DNA of 33,024 bases. Origin: an uncultured Polaribacter sp. (GTDB lineage Bacteria; Bacteroidota; Bacteroidia; Flavobacteriales; Flavobacteriaceae). The stretch lies in the NCBI GenBank assembly GCA_913020555.1, contig CAJWAC010000019.1:1-33024 (forward strand). The letters are read 5' to 3'. Position numbers and translations under genes: made by a program. Within the stretch, counting starts at the first letter, position 1; the number at the start of each line of letters is the position of its first letter. Positions 8,783 through 18,757 of this stretch are shown piece by piece. The notes beneath the pieces were generated by a model. That model searched no databases, was not told where the DNA came from, and worked only from the letters and a program-made list of their open reading frames with translations.

Positions 8783-9514
8783 ATGAAAAATGAAAAACTC
8801 TGGATTAAAATAAAAAACTTTAATCTTGATGATAATAATTCTAATTTTACCTTCTCTAAAAGACTTTCGAGAGACAATAATTGGAAAATTGAATTTGCCA
8901 ATAAAGTAATAAGTGAATACAAAAAGTTTATATATTTATGTTACATTACTAATAATTCTATCACCCCTTCTGATGCTGTAGATCAGGCTTGGCATTTGCA
9001 TTTAACTTACACAAAGTCCTATTGGAAAGAGCTTTGCGGAGAAACATTAGGAAAAGCAATTCATCATAATCCAACAAAAGGAGGCTCCCTTGAAAAAAAT
9101 AAATTTTCCAAATGCTATGATTCAACGTTTGAAATTTATAAGCAAGAATTTAATCAAGAACCACCTACTAACATTTGGTTAAATAATCAGAAAAGATTTC
9201 AAGAAATAAATTTTAGAAGAATTAACCTTGATAAATTTTGGTTAGTAAAGAAACCATCTAAAAGAATAGTATTATCATTGAAAATACTATTAGTTCTTTT
9301 GGTTATTCCTTTTATGTTCATTCAAGCCAAAGGCCGTGAATCCAGCTCAGATATAATCTTTCCAATTATTATGATAATATTTATAGTAATTGTCATAATT
9401 TTTGGCGGGAGTAAAAATGGAAGAAATGGAGGATGCTCTTATGATGATCATTATGATGATGGCTGTGATAGTGGATGCAGTGGTTGTTCAGGCTGCTCTG
9501 GTTGTGGAGATTAA
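8783..9514 (+). CDS. Membrane protein with WHxH motif (DUF1399/GRDP-like) and Cys/Gly-rich tail
   Basis: Function unknown. The 243-residue protein has three parts. Residues 1-150 are soluble and carry DAVDQAWHLHLTYTKSYW (64-81), resembling the VDxxWHxH signature of glycine-rich domain-containing (DUF1399) proteins, plus HHNPTKGG (94-101); the histidines could bind metal. Two hydrophobic segments follow (about 161-181 and 190-208). The tail (215-243) is rich in Gly, Cys and Asp, ending in three C-S-G units and CGD. WHxH region, membrane segments and a Cys/Gly tail together resemble proteins annotated as TIGR04222-domain membrane proteins. It starts 33 bases after polA and is followed 15 bases later by another unknown gene, probably co-transcribed. 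There is no signal peptide. Confidence 0.7.
   Translation: MKNEKLWIKIKNFNLDDNNSNFTFSKRLSRDNNWKIEFANKVISEYKKFIYLCYITNNSITPSDAVDQAWHLHLTYTKSYWKELCGETLGKAIHHNPTKGGSLEKNKFSKCYDSTFEIYKQEFNQEPPTNIWLNNQKRFQEINFRRINLDKFWLVKKPSKRIVLSLKILLVLLVIPFMFIQAKGRESSSDIIFPIIMIIFIVIVIIFGGSKNGRNGGCSYDDHYDDGCDSGCSGCSGCSGCGD
9476..9511 (+). repeat. C-S-G codon repeat encoding a Cys-rich tail
   Basis: Three tandem Cys-Ser-Gly units plus Cys-Gly are spelled with different codons each time (TGC AGT GGT, TGT TCA GGC, TGC TCT GGT, TGT GGA). The repeat is therefore kept at protein level rather than being recent DNA slippage. Confidence 0.7.
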
Positions 9515-9529
9515 TTTTATATTAAAAAA

Positions 9530-9907
9530 ATGAAACTAGATTATATTGATGATTATAATGAACTACAAGAAAATCTTGTACGTTTGTATAATTTTGACAT
9601 GGCAGAAGCTATAAAATTTAGAGATTTATTGATAGAAGTGGTAATTCTTAAAAAACAAAAACTAGATTTATCTCAAGTTGATTTTATAGAGCCCAGAAAT
9701 TGTAATTTAATTTTAGGATTATTCAAAACAGATGAAGGAATTCTTACAAAAGATAATCAAACTTTTTTCTGTATTTTAACTTTAAAAGGTTTTGAAAATA
9801 TGGTAAAATTAATAGAACCTTTTTGTAAAAAAGAATCCAAAGGATATCAATATTTATACGACATTGACAATCCCACTGATTTGCTTTTTTGTCCTTCTGC
9901 AAGCTAA
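9530..9907 (+). CDS. Hypothetical protein, 125 aa
   Basis: I do not recognise a family. The protein is small, soluble and acidic, with no signal peptide or membrane segment. The N-terminal half looks helical (residues 8-45) and the C-terminal half mixed (FFCILTLKGFENMVKLIEPFC, then YQYLYDIDNP near residues 105-114). Base composition is like its neighbours. It starts 15 bases after the Cys/Gly-tail membrane protein on the same strand, so the two are likely one transcript and may act together. The start ATG at 9530 follows a run of A (AAAAAAA) and no Shine-Dalgarno-like stretch, as is usual in this phylum. Confidence 0.65.
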   Translation: MKLDYIDDYNELQENLVRLYNFDMAEAIKFRDLLIEVVILKKQKLDLSQVDFIEPRNCNLILGLFKTDEGILTKDNQTFFCILTLKGFENMVKLIEPFCKKESKGYQYLYDIDNPTDLLFCPSAS

Positions 9908-10086
9908 GTTTGATTACTTAAGGCGAAACCTCTTTTCAAATAATTTTTGCTTCTAAAGCTAAAAAAATCTAAATTAGCTAACAAGTTGTTTTAAATAGTA
10001 AAACTCTTTAATTCCATTGTCTTTTTAACAAAAACTTAAAACAACACTAAAATTTTTCATTTAAAGCCCAAAGCTAAATCAACTTT

Positions 10087-13000
10087 ATGAAACTTATAAA
10101 ACTACTCCTTATTTGCATATTTTTACTACCATTAACAATGCAATCACAAAAAAGAAAAAAGAAAAATAAAGAACCTGAAATAAAGCTTACAGACTCCTTA
10201 TTTCATGGTTTGAAATGGCGAAATATTGGTCCTTTTAGAGGAGGAAGAAGTGTAACATCTACTGGTGTTATAGGTCAACCTCACACCTATTATATGGGTT
10301 CTACAGGTGGTGGTGTATATAAAACAACAGATGGTGGTATTACTTGGAAAAATATTTCTGATGGCTTTTTTAAGACAGGAACTGTAGGTGCTATTGCTGT
10401 TTCTGAGAGTGATGTAAATATTGTTGTTGTAGGAATGGGAGAACACGCTGCACGTGGTGTAATGACTTCTATGGGTGATGGTGTGTACAAATCTATGGAT
10501 GCCGGAAAGACTTGGAAACATATAGGATTAAGTAAAACTCATCATATTTCAGATGTAATTATACATCCTAAAAATCCAGATATCATTTACATAGCGGCAC
10601 AAGGTGCGCAATATGCACCCACAAAAGAACGCGGAATTTATAGAACTTTTGATGGTGGTAAAAATTGGGAACAAGTCTTATTTATAAATACAATTACTGG
10701 TGCTTCATCTTTAGCTATGGACATGACCAATCCACGTATTTTATACGCTTCAATGTGGCAACATCGTCGTTTTCCTTGGATTATTGAATCTGGTGGAGAA
10801 AATTCAGGACTTTATAAATCTACGGACGGTGGTAATACTTGGACTAAAATGGAAGCTGGCTTGCCAAAAGATTTTGGTAAATCTGGAATTTCAGTTTCTA
10901 GGGCAAATCCAGAACGTGTTTTTACTGTACTAGAAGCAGAAGGAAAAAAAGGAGGTGTTTATCGCTCAGATGATGCAGGAAAGAAGTGGAAACAAGTAAA
11001 TAGTAACCGTGTAAATATAGCGCGCTCTTGGTATTATATGGAGATTTTTGCTGATCCGCAAAATGAGAATGTAGTATATGTTTTAAATGCTCCTGTGATG
11101 AAATCTATTGATGGTGGACAAACTTTTAAAAATATTCCTGTACCTCATGGCGACAATCATCATCTATGGATAAACCCATACAATAACAAAAATCTAATTA
11201 ACTCTAATGATGGTGGAGCTAACATTTCTTTCAATGGAGGAAGAAGTTGGAGTACACAACAAAATCAACCTACTGCTCAATTTTACAGAGTTATTACAGA
11301 TAATTTAGTCCCTTATAATGTTTATGGTGGGCAACAAGATAATTCTGCAATAGCCATTGCAAGTCGCACAAATGATGCCGGAATTGATTGGAAAGATTGG
11401 TACTCTGTGGCTGGTGGAGAAAGTGCTTTTATTGCGTTTAATCCAAATAATCCAAGTACAGTTTATGGCGGAACCTACCAAGGAAATATTAGCAAATGGA
11501 CAAAATCTTCTAGAGCGCAAAAATCAATTAAAGAGTACCCTGAATTAGGATTGAGTATCGCTCCAAAAGACTCAAAATATCGTTACAACTGGAATGCTCC
11601 AATTATTTCATCTCCACACGATAGAAAAACCATTTATCATGCAGGTAATGTAGTATTTAAAACTAAAGATGAAGGAATTAGCTGGAATATTATCAGTCCT
11701 GATTTAACGAAAAATGAAATAGAAAAGCATGGTTCTGGAGGTGGCCCATATACAAACGAAGCTGCAGGCGGAGAAAACTATAATACTTTAACTGCATTGG
11801 TAGAATCACAACATCAAGAGGGCGTAATTTATGCAGGAAGTGATGATGGTCTTTTACATATCACAAAAAATGGCGGTGAAAGTTGGGAAAATATTACACC
11901 TAATGAAATCTCAGATGGTATCGTAAATAGTATTGAAATCTCAGAGCACAATCCTGCAACAGCCTACATTGTTATTATGAGATACAAATCATTAGACTTA
12001 AAATCTTATATTTTTAAAACAACTGATTATGGGAAATCATGGGAAAAAATTGTAAACGGATTGAATGATGAGAATGGATTTGCAAGAGTAGTTAGAGCCG
12101 ATAAAAAACAAAAAGGATTACTATATTCTGGTACTGAAACAGGTTTATACATTTCCAAAAACGATGGCAAAAACTGGCAACGCCTCAAATTAAATTTACC
12201 TGTAGTTGCCATTAATGATTTAACAATTCAAGATAATGATTTAGTTGCAGCAACATCTGGACGTGGATTCTGGATCTTAGATGATTTAGGAGTGCTTCAG
12301 AATATCACAACTGAAAACAAAACATTAAAATTATTTCAACCCAAACCAACTTGCAGAATTTTTGGAGGAACTTCCAAAGCAACAGGTCAAGGTCAAAACC
12401 CGAAAAGCGGTGTTACATTTGATTACTATTTAGACAAAGAGTCAGATACCCTAAATTTAAAACTAGAAATCTTAAAAGAACAAAAAATAATAAGAACTTA
12501 TACCAATAAAAAACCCAAAGACTTCAAATCTTGGCCAGGAGGCCCTTCTAAACCTCAAATTTTACCTTCAAAAAAAGGGTATAATAGGTTTACTTGGAAT
12601 TTTAATAGAGAAGATATTCCTGCTATCAATAAAGTTTTTGTTTTTGGAGGACTTTCAGGTTCTCGAGTTGCTCCTGGAAAATATACGCTAAGGTTATCTT
12701 TAGAAGGAGAAACCACAGAAACAGAAGCTATTATTCTTCCAAACCCTTCAATTAACTGCACTCCTAAAGATTTTGATGAACAACAAAACTTGCTCGTGGG
12801 CATAGAAGGTATTTTAAAAGAGATGCATACATCTGTAAACCAAATGCGCTCTACAAAAATTCAATTAACAAAATATAGCAAACTTTTAAAAGGTAATGAA
12901 ACCACGGATGATCTTATTAAAAAAGGTGAAGAATTAATGAAGCGTATCAATAACTGGGAAGAAAATTTAATTCAAAATAAGCAGAAAACATTTCAAGATG

Positions 13001-13230
13001 TAATTAATTTTAACAATAAACTTAATGCGCAGCTTATACAGCTCTTGCGTTATATAGATCAAGCCAATCCAAAAGTAACCAAAGGTGCAAAAGAACGATT
13101 TAAAGATCTTTTAGATGACTGGTTAATTTATAAAAATGAAAGGGACTTAATTATAGATACAGAAATGAACGCTTATAATCTACTTTATAAATCTTTAAAT
13201 ATTCCTGCACTTATCATTAATAATAAGTAA
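10087..13230 (+). CDS. Exported Asp-box (VPS10/BNR-like) beta-propeller protein
   Basis: A 1047-residue secreted or periplasmic protein. A signal peptide (about 1-20, ending TMQSQ) is followed by a basic spacer and then propeller repeats. I count eleven Asp-box-type motifs (S/T-x-D-x-G-x-x-W/F), among them TTDGGITW (80-87), [56 protein letters not shown] and TTDYGKSW. Such motifs mark sialidase, sortilin and BNR folds. The last ~150 residues are helical. Homologues are often called glycosyl hydrolase, but I see no catalytic sialidase set (Arg triad, Tyr/Glu pair), so enzyme activity is unproven. There is no T9SS C-terminal sorting domain. It stands alone, with 179 bases upstream and no clear -7 box. 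Confidence 0.8.
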   Translation: MKLIKLLLICIFLLPLTMQSQKRKKKNKEPEIKLTDSLFHGLKWRNIGPFRGGRSVTSTGVIGQPHTYYMGSTGGGVYKTTDGGITWKNISDGFFKTGTVGAIAVSESDVNIVVVGMGEHAARGVMTSMGDGVYKSMDAGKTWKHIGLSKTHHISDVIIHPKNPDIIYIAAQGAQYAPTKERGIYRTFDGGKNWEQVLFINTITGASSLAMDMTNPRILYASMWQHRRFPWIIESGGENSGLYKSTDGGNTWTKMEAGLPKDFGKSGISVSRANPERVFTVLEAEGKKGGVYRSDDAGKKWKQVNSNRVNIARSWYYMEIFADPQNENVVYVLNAPVMKSIDGGQTFKNIPVPHGDNHHLWINPYNNKNLINSNDGGANISFNGGRSWSTQQNQPTAQFYRVITDNLVPYNVYGGQQDNSAIAIASRTNDAGIDWKDWYSVAGGESAFIAFNPNNPSTVYGGTYQGNISKWTKSSRAQKSIKEYPELGLSIAPKDSKYRYNWNAPIISSPHDRKTIYHAGNVVFKTKDEGISWNIISPDLTKNEIEKHGSGGGPYTNEAAGGENYNTLTALVESQHQEGVIYAGSDDGLLHITKNGGESWENITPNEISDGIVNSIEISEHNPATAYIVIMRYKSLDLKSYIFKTTDYGKSWEKIVNGLNDENGFARVVRADKKQKGLLYSGTETGLYISKNDGKNWQRLKLNLPVVAINDLTIQDNDLVAATSGRGFWILDDLGVLQNITTENKTLKLFQPKPTCRIFGGTSKATGQGQNPKSGVTFDYYLDKESDTLNLKLEILKEQKIIRTYTNKKPKDFKSWPGGPSKPQILPSKKGYNRFTWNFNREDIPAINKVFVFGGLSGSRVAPGKYTLRLSLEGETTETEAIILPNPSINCTPKDFDEQQNLLVGIEGILKEMHTSVNQMRSTKIQLTKYSKLLKGNETTDDLIKKGEELMKRINNWEENLIQNKQKTFQDVINFNNKLNAQLIQLLRYIDQANPKVTKGAKERFKDLLDDWLIYKNERDLIIDTEMNAYNLLYKSLNIPALIINNK

Positions 13231-13290
13231 ACTAATAATACAACAACTTAAAGAGTAAATTTTAAGCTTTTTTTAATCAAAAAATAATTT

Positions 13291-13635
13291 ATGCCACATT
13301 TTGTAATTGATTGTTCTAAAAATGTTATCCAAATAAAATCCCCAAAAGAAATTATTCAAAAAGTATATGATACAGCAGAATCTAGTGATCTTTTTGACAA
13401 GGGTGACATCAAAGTAAGAATTAATCCTTACGAATACTACAATATCGGAAATACTAAAGATGATTTTATCCACATTTTTGCGAATATTATGGAAGGGCGA
13501 AATGTTTCTCAAAAAAAACAATTGTCCGAAAAAATTATTTCAGAACTAAAAATAATGTTTCCAAATGTTCCCATCATTTCAATCAATATTAGAGATTTTG
13601 AAAAAGCAACTTACTGTAATAAATCAATGGTCTGA
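13291..13635 (+). CDS. 5-carboxymethyl-2-hydroxymuconate delta-isomerase (HpaF-like) tautomerase
   Basis: Small (114 aa) tautomerase-superfamily protein. The start MPHFVIDCS matches the HpaF N-terminus; after Met removal Pro1 would be the catalytic base. The order of later segments (IKVRINPYEYYNIG; FIHIFANIMEGR) also fits HpaF, whose Arg residues bind the dicarboxylate substrate. It is slightly shorter than the E. coli enzyme (about 126 aa). No other homoprotocatechuate-pathway gene is nearby, so the real substrate may differ. It lies 60 bases after the propeller gene on the same strand. The frame ends at TGA with no sign of a frameshift. Confidence 0.75.
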   Translation: MPHFVIDCSKNVIQIKSPKEIIQKVYDTAESSDLFDKGDIKVRINPYEYYNIGNTKDDFIHIFANIMEGRNVSQKKQLSEKIISELKIMFPNVPIISINIRDFEKATYCNKSMV

Positions 13636-13749
13636 TATTGAAAAAAATACAAATAGAATAAAAGACATTGGCAACAAAGTTAAAATTTAAACACTTTTTT
13701 GTTTTAAATCAAAATAGCAACTAATTTTATGACATATAGATAAATGGAA

Positions 13750-14283
13750 TTAAAGCTTATTCATTTTTGTAAATAAATCCCAAATAACAACGCCTGTAGT
13801 AACTGAAATATTCAAAGAATGCTTTGTGCCTAATTGCGGAATTTCAACACATAACTCAGCAGCATTAACCACTTTTTGTTGCACTCCTTTTACCTCATTA
13901 CCCATTACAATTGCATATTTTTGGTTTTTTTTAGGAAAAAAATCATCCAACTTTGTGCTATTTTCAGCTTGTTCAATGGCTAAAACTTGTACATTTTCGG
14001 TTTGTAATTGTTGCACAACTTCCAATGTTTCTTCGGCATACTCCCAATCTACAGATTCTGTTGCACCCAATGCAGTTTTATGAATATCTTTATTTGGCGG
14101 AGTTGCAGAAATACCACAGAGGTAAATTTTTTCAATCAAAAAAGCATCAGATGTTCTAAAGACAGAACCAATATTATTTAAACTTCTAATATTATCCAAT
14201 ACAATTATTAAAGGTGTTTTTGTTATCGATTTAAACTCATCAACAGAAATTCTACCTAATTCATTATTTCTTAATTTCCTCAT
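13750..14283 (-). CDS. SpoU/TrmH-family RNA 2'-O-methyltransferase
   Basis: A SAM-dependent methyltransferase with a knotted SPOUT fold. All three SpoU motifs are present: motif 1 NNIGSVFRT (36-44, with Arg43), motif 2 IVMGNEVKGV (125-134) and motif 3 IPQLGTKHSLNISV (148-161). At 177 aa it is a minimal form without the N-terminal RNA-binding domain found in RlmB or TsnR. The target (tRNA Gm18-like or another 2'-O position) cannot be assigned. It is divergent from mutS, sharing a 70-base intergenic region. It converges on the HpaF-like gene. Confidence 0.88.
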   Translation of the reverse strand: MRKLRNNELGRISVDEFKSITKTPLIIVLDNIRSLNNIGSVFRTSDAFLIEKIYLCGISATPPNKDIHKTALGATESVDWEYAEETLEVVQQLQTENVQVLAIEQAENSTKLDDFFPKKNQKYAIVMGNEVKGVQQKVVNAAELCVEIPQLGTKHSLNISVTTGVVIWDLFTKMNKL

Positions 14284-14336
14284 ATCTTGTGAATAAGTTC
14301 AGTACAAACTGCAAACTGAATACTATCTACTTTTTC

Positions 14337-14344
14337 TATCTTCG
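14337..14344 (+). promoter_or_regulatory. Candidate mutS -7 box
   Basis: TATCTTCG is one mismatch from TAnnTTTG. The predicted start of transcription would be at about 14350, which favours the TTG at 14372 over that at 14354 as the mutS start. Confidence 0.4.
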
Positions 14345-14352
14345 CAAAACTA
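14345..14352 (-). promoter_or_regulatory. Candidate -7 box for the SpoU methyltransferase
   Basis: The minus strand reads TAGTTTTG, an exact TAnnTTTG match. TTTTG lies 23 bases upstream. It abuts the mutS box, but sits a long 61 bases from its own ATG. Confidence 0.35.
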
Positions 14353-14371
14353 ATTGAAAAAATTCAAAAAA

Positions 14372-16981
14372 TTGGCAAAACCAAAAGTTAAAAAGGTAAC
14401 TCCTTTAATGAAACAATACAATGCCATCAAGACTAAATATCCTGATGCAATGTTGCTTTTTCGTGTTGGAGATTTCTATGAAACCTTTGGAGACGATGCC
14501 AAAAAAGCAGCCAAAGTTTTAGGCATAACTTTAACAAAAAGAGGGGCTGGTTCTGATTCTGAAACTGCTTTAGCCGGTTTTCCACATCATTCTTTAAATA
14601 CCTATTTACCAAAATTGGTGAAAGCAGGAATGCGCGTTGCTATTTGTGATCAATTAGAAAACCCTAAAATGACCAAAACCATTGTAAAACGTGGTGTCAC
14701 AGAATTAGTTACACCTGGTGTTTCTTTAAATGATGAAGTTTTACAAACCAAAAAAAATAATTTTTTAGCAGCTGTTCATTTTGATAAAAATCAACTTGGA
14801 ATTTCTTTCTTAGATGTTTCTACTGGCGAATATTTAGTGGCTCAAGGAACTGCAGAATATATTGACAAATTGTTGCAAAACTTCTCACCAAGTGAGGTTT
14901 TAGTGCAGAAACATAACAAACAACAATTTTTAGAATTGTTTGAAAATAGATTTTACACATTTTATTTAGATGATTGGGTTTTCCAAAAAGAATATGCCAA
15001 CGAAACATTACAAAATCATTTTGAAGTAAAAAACTTGAAAGGTTTTGGAGTTCAAGATTTAAAAAACGGAATTATTGCTGCTGGCGCCGTTTTGTATTAT
15101 TTATCAGAAACGCAACATAATCAGCTAAAACACATTCAATCTATCAGCAGAATTGCTGAAGATAATTATGTTTGGATGGACCGCTTTACGGTTAGAAATT
15201 TAGAACTTTATAACCCAAATTCATTAAACGCCGTTACTCTTTTAGATGTTATTGACAAAACCATTTCACCTATGGGAGGTCGTTTATTAAAGCGTTGGTT
15301 GGCTTTGCCTTTAAAAAATATTGATGCTATTAAAAATCGTCATGAATTGGTAAAGTTTTTTATTGATTCTGATGGGTTTTCTCAAACGGTAACTTATCAA
15401 CTCAAACAAATTTCAGATTTAGAAAGATTAATTTCTAAAGTAGCAACAGGAAAAGCTTCTCCAAGAGAAATTGTAATTTTAAAAGATTCTTTAAAAGCGA
15501 TTTTACCAATTAAAAATGAAGCAGAAAAAAGCAAAAATAATGATGTTAAAGAATTAGGAAAACAACTCAATTCTTGTGATGTTTTAATTGATAAAATATC
15601 TAAAACTTTATTTGACAATGCTCCTGTAAACATCAATAAAGGAAATGCTATTGCCAACAATGTAAATCAAGAATTAGATGATTTACGAGCAATTTCTAAT
15701 TCAGGAAAACAATATTTAGATGAAATGCTAGCGCGTGAAACAGAGCGCACAGGAATAGCTAGTTTAAAGATTGCATTTAACAACGTTTTTGGTTATTATA
15801 TAGAGGTTAGAAACACGCACAAAGACAAAGTTCCTGAAGAATGGATTAGAAAACAAACTTTAGTTTCTGCTGAAAGATACATCACAGAAGAACTAAAAGA
15901 ATATGAAACCAAAATTTTAGGTGCTGAAGAAAAAATTCAAGCTTTAGAGCAAGAAATTTTCTCCAAATTACTTCAATATATTATCGATTTTGTGCAAAAA
16001 GTACAAGAAAATGCACAAATTATTGCAAAAATTGACTGTTTATTAGCTTTTTCAGTTTTAGCTATTGATAACAATTATGTGCGCCCAATTATGGATGAAA
16101 GCACAGATTTAGAAATAAAAAATGGAAGACATCCTGTAATTGAAAAGCAATTACCAATCGACCAAACTTACATTGCTAATGATGTTGTGTTGAATAGAAA
16201 TCAACAACAAATTATTATGATTACTGGGCCAAATATGTCTGGTAAATCCGCTATTTTACGTCAAACAGCATTAATTGTTTTACTAGCGCAAATGGGCAGT
16301 TACGTTCCTGCACAAAATGCAAAAATAGGGATTGTAGATAAGATTTTTACAAGAGTTGGTGCAAGTGATAATATTTCTATGGGCGAATCTACATTTATGG
16401 TAGAAATGAATGAAACTGCATCTATCTTAAATAATGTTTCTGAACGAAGTTTAATTTTATTAGATGAAATTGGACGTGGAACCTCTACTTACGATGGCAT
16501 CTCCATTGCTTGGGCAATTTCTGAATTCTTGCATGAACACCCATCCAAAGCAAAAACTTTGTTTGCTACACATTATCACGAATTAAATGAAATGACCTCA
16601 ACTTTTAAACGTATTAAAAACTTTAATGTTTCTGTAAAAGAGCTAGAAGACACTATTATTTTTTTACGTAAACTTGTTTCTGGAGGCTCAAATCACAGCT
16701 TTGGAATCCATGTTGCAAAACTGGCAGGAATGCCAAATATGGTAATTCATAGAGCCAATAAAATCTTAGCTCAGTTAGAAAAAAACAATAAAAACACTGA
16801 AGTAAAAGAGGTTTTAAAACAAGCACAACACGAAGAAATGCAACTCAGTTTTTTTCAGCTAGATGACCCTTTATTAGAAAATATTCGTGAAGAAATTTTA
16901 GCTACAAATATTGATACCTTAACTCCTATTGAAGCTTTGATGAAGTTGAATGAAATTAAACGAATGTTGATACAAAAGTAG
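14372..16981 (+). CDS. mutS: DNA mismatch repair protein MutS
   Basis: Recognises mismatches and starts repair with MutL. The mismatch-binding motif FYE lies in RVGDFYETF near the N-terminus. The Walker A motif is GPNMSGKS (coded from 16226), Walker B is [14 protein letters not shown], and the C-terminal dimer helix region is present ([13 protein letters not shown]). Length of about 870 aa is typical of MutS1. A stop codon at 14351 rules out any upstream ATG. Candidate starts are TTG 14354, TTG 14372 and ATG 14408. I choose TTG 14372 ([16 protein letters not shown]), because family members have a short basic lead before PLMKQY and because the -7 box would leave only about 3 bases of leader for 14354. 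Convergent with manA. Confidence 0.93.
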   Translation: MAKPKVKKVTPLMKQYNAIKTKYPDAMLLFRVGDFYETFGDDAKKAAKVLGITLTKRGAGSDSETALAGFPHHSLNTYLPKLVKAGMRVAICDQLENPKMTKTIVKRGVTELVTPGVSLNDEVLQTKKNNFLAAVHFDKNQLGISFLDVSTGEYLVAQGTAEYIDKLLQNFSPSEVLVQKHNKQQFLELFENRFYTFYLDDWVFQKEYANETLQNHFEVKNLKGFGVQDLKNGIIAAGAVLYYLSETQHNQLKHIQSISRIAEDNYVWMDRFTVRNLELYNPNSLNAVTLLDVIDKTISPMGGRLLKRWLALPLKNIDAIKNRHELVKFFIDSDGFSQTVTYQLKQISDLERLISKVATGKASPREIVILKDSLKAILPIKNEAEKSKNNDVKELGKQLNSCDVLIDKISKTLFDNAPVNINKGNAIANNVNQELDDLRAISNSGKQYLDEMLARETERTGIASLKIAFNNVFGYYIEVRNTHKDKVPEEWIRKQTLVSAERYITEELKEYETKILGAEEKIQALEQEIFSKLLQYIIDFVQKVQENAQIIAKIDCLLAFSVLAIDNNYVRPIMDESTDLEIKNGRHPVIEKQLPIDQTYIANDVVLNRNQQQIIMITGPNMSGKSAILRQTALIVLLAQMGSYVPAQNAKIGIVDKIFTRVGASDNISMGESTFMVEMNETASILNNVSERSLILLDEIGRGTSTYDGISIAWAISEFLHEHPSKAKTLFATHYHELNEMTSTFKRIKNFNVSVKELEDTIIFLRKLVSGGSNHSFGIHVAKLAGMPNMVIHRANKILAQLEKNNKNTEVKEVLKQAQHEEMQLSFFQLDDPLLENIREEILATNIDTLTPIEALMKLNEIKRMLIQK

Positions 16982-17013
16982 AAAACAATTCTCCTTTTAT
17001 TTTACGCTGCATC

Positions 17014-17985
17014 TTAATAATAGGCCTCTAAAACCTTACCTTTTTTAGCATTTAGTTGCACCTTTTTAAGTGAAGCCGGCAATAATAAAGTTTCTCCTTC
17101 ATTGATTGTATAAGTTTTTCTCTCACAAATTAGATTTACAGCACCTTCTACACACATATAAATCACAAAAGAATCAATATTAGAATAGTCCTTTTCAACA
17201 ACAGAATTAATATCTAAAATATTAGTTTTAAAATATGGAGAATGTACAAGTTTATTTGAAATGTTTTTCTCTAAGTGATATTTTAATTTGTAATTTTCGT
17301 GAACTTCATAATCTAAAACATCAATTGCCATATCATTATGTAATTCTCTTTTTTCTCCTGTTTTGGCATCAACCCTGTCATAATCATAAATACGATAGGT
17401 AATGTTAGAAGTCTGTTGAATTTCCGCTAGTAAAACTCCTGCTCCAATTGCATGCACTCTGCCAGTAGGAATATAAAAAGTATCACCTTTTTTTACAGTT
17501 TCATGATGCATAACATCAAGAATTGTATTGTTTTCTAAATGCTCTTGGTAAGCTTCTCTTGTTACTTTTTTATCAAAACCAACAATCAATTCTGCATTTT
17601 TATCGGCTTGCATTACATACCACATTTCATTTTTACCAAACGAATTATGTCTTTCTTTTGCAATTTCATTACTTGGATGCACTTGTATAGATAATGGTGT
17701 TTTTGCATCAATAAATTTGATTAACAACGGAAATTCTTCGCCAAATTTGTCATAAACTGCATTTCCCACAAAATCTCCTTTAAATTGCCTTGTTAAATCT
17801 CGTAAAGTTTTACCCGATAAATCTCCGTCAGCAACCACAGTTTCGTCACCAGAAACATCAGAAATTTCCCAAGATTCTCCTATGTTTTCTTCTGTATAAT
17901 TTTTGTTTAAAGCTGTTTTTAACTTTTCCCCTCCCCAAATCCTATATTTAAAAAGTGGTGTAAACTTTAATGGATATAAATTCAT
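17014..17985 (-). CDS. manA: Mannose-6-phosphate isomerase, class I
   Basis: Interconverts mannose-6-phosphate and fructose-6-phosphate, linking mannose use and GDP-mannose synthesis to glycolysis. The zinc ligands are visible: Gln101 and His103 in SIQVHPSNE, Glu120 in GKNEMWYV, and His178 in IPTGRVHAIGAG. The 323-residue length is that of the short bacterial cupin form, starting with PLKFTPLFKYRIWGGEKL. ATG 17983-17985 is the start. The gene converges on mutS with only 32 bases between stops. I see no hairpin there and no convincing -7 box upstream. Confidence 0.93.
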   Translation of the reverse strand: MNLYPLKFTPLFKYRIWGGEKLKTALNKNYTEENIGESWEISDVSGDETVVADGDLSGKTLRDLTRQFKGDFVGNAVYDKFGEEFPLLIKFIDAKTPLSIQVHPSNEIAKERHNSFGKNEMWYVMQADKNAELIVGFDKKVTREAYQEHLENNTILDVMHHETVKKGDTFYIPTGRVHAIGAGVLLAEIQQTSNITYRIYDYDRVDAKTGEKRELHNDMAIDVLDYEVHENYKLKYHLEKNISNKLVHSPYFKTNILDINSVVEKDYSNIDSFVIYMCVEGAVNLICERKTYTINEGETLLLPASLKKVQLNAKKGKVLEAYY

Positions 17986-18076
17986 TGCAATAAAATTTTA
18001 GAAATAGCAATTTACTATTAATTTCTATTATCAGAAACAATAATAAAATTGATTTTTAATAAATTATAATAAGGTT

Positions 18077-18748
18077 TTAATATTTTAATTTAAATTGAAG
18101 GTAAGTGATAGGTTTACCCACTTTTAAATATTGATTTTCATAAAAAGTTTGAGTTTCTATAACTTCTTTTGGAGCACCTGCATTGTTGTATACATTATGA
18201 TTTGCATATAAAATTTCATGACCTGCTCCTTGTAATAAACCTAAAGTATAACCGTGCATAAATTCAGAATCCGTTTTAAGATTTACAATTCCATTCTCAT
18301 TTAAAACAGTGTGATACTTTTTTAGAAAAGAAGTATTTGTCATTCTATGCTTTGTGCGCTGGTATTTTATTTGCGGATCAGGAAAGGTAATCCAAATTTC
18401 AGAAACTTCATTTTCTGCAAAAATTAAATCAACCAACTCAATTTGAGTTCTAACAAAAGCCACATTAGGCAAGTTTTCTTCAATTGCAGTTTTTGCTCCC
18501 CGCCAAAAACGAGCTCCTTTAATGTCTATTCCTATATAATTTTTGTTCGGGTTTTTACGAGCTAAAGCAATGGTATACTCGCCTTTACCACAACCAAGCT
18601 CAACAATAATAGGATTTGTGTTATCAAAAAAAGAATGCCATTTACCTTTGTAAGAAAAATTGGTTGTAACCTCTTCTCTTGTTGGCTGAATGACATTTTT
18701 AAACGTTTCGTTTTCTTTGAAACGCTTTAGTTTGTTTTTGCTTCCCAA
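18077..18748 (-). CDS. trmB: tRNA (guanine-46-N7)-methyltransferase TrmB
   Basis: Methylates G46 in the variable loop of tRNAs. The SAM-binding motif is VELGCGKGEY (49-58), followed by the acidic strand end YIGIDIKGAR. The family signature TFPDPQIKYQRTKHR (121-135) is present. Length is 223 aa. The start is a TTG at 18748: only three codons separate it from the stop of the upstream gene, there is no ATG between, and the encoded MGSKNKLKRF is the conserved N-terminus of flavobacterial TrmB. It lies 9 bases downstream of the DUF6341-like gene, so the two are co-transcribed. Confidence 0.95.
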   Translation of the reverse strand: MGSKNKLKRFKENETFKNVIQPTREEVTTNFSYKGKWHSFFDNTNPIIVELGCGKGEYTIALARKNPNKNYIGIDIKGARFWRGAKTAIEENLPNVAFVRTQIELVDLIFAENEVSEIWITFPDPQIKYQRTKHRMTNTSFLKKYHTVLNENGIVNLKTDSEFMHGYTLGLLQGAGHEILYANHNVYNNAGAPKEVIETQTFYENQYLKVGKPITYLQFKLKY

Positions 18749-18757
18749 GTTGTAAAA

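Noticed and set aside
10198-10521. Minus-strand Thr/Ser-rich frames opposite the Asp-box protein
   Set aside because: Antisense shadows of the repeated GGT/GAT-rich Asp-box codons; no start signal or family.
18700-18712. AAACGTTT core similar to the LacI operators, within trmB
   Set aside because: The flanks are not palindromic and the site is inside a coding region far from any related gene.
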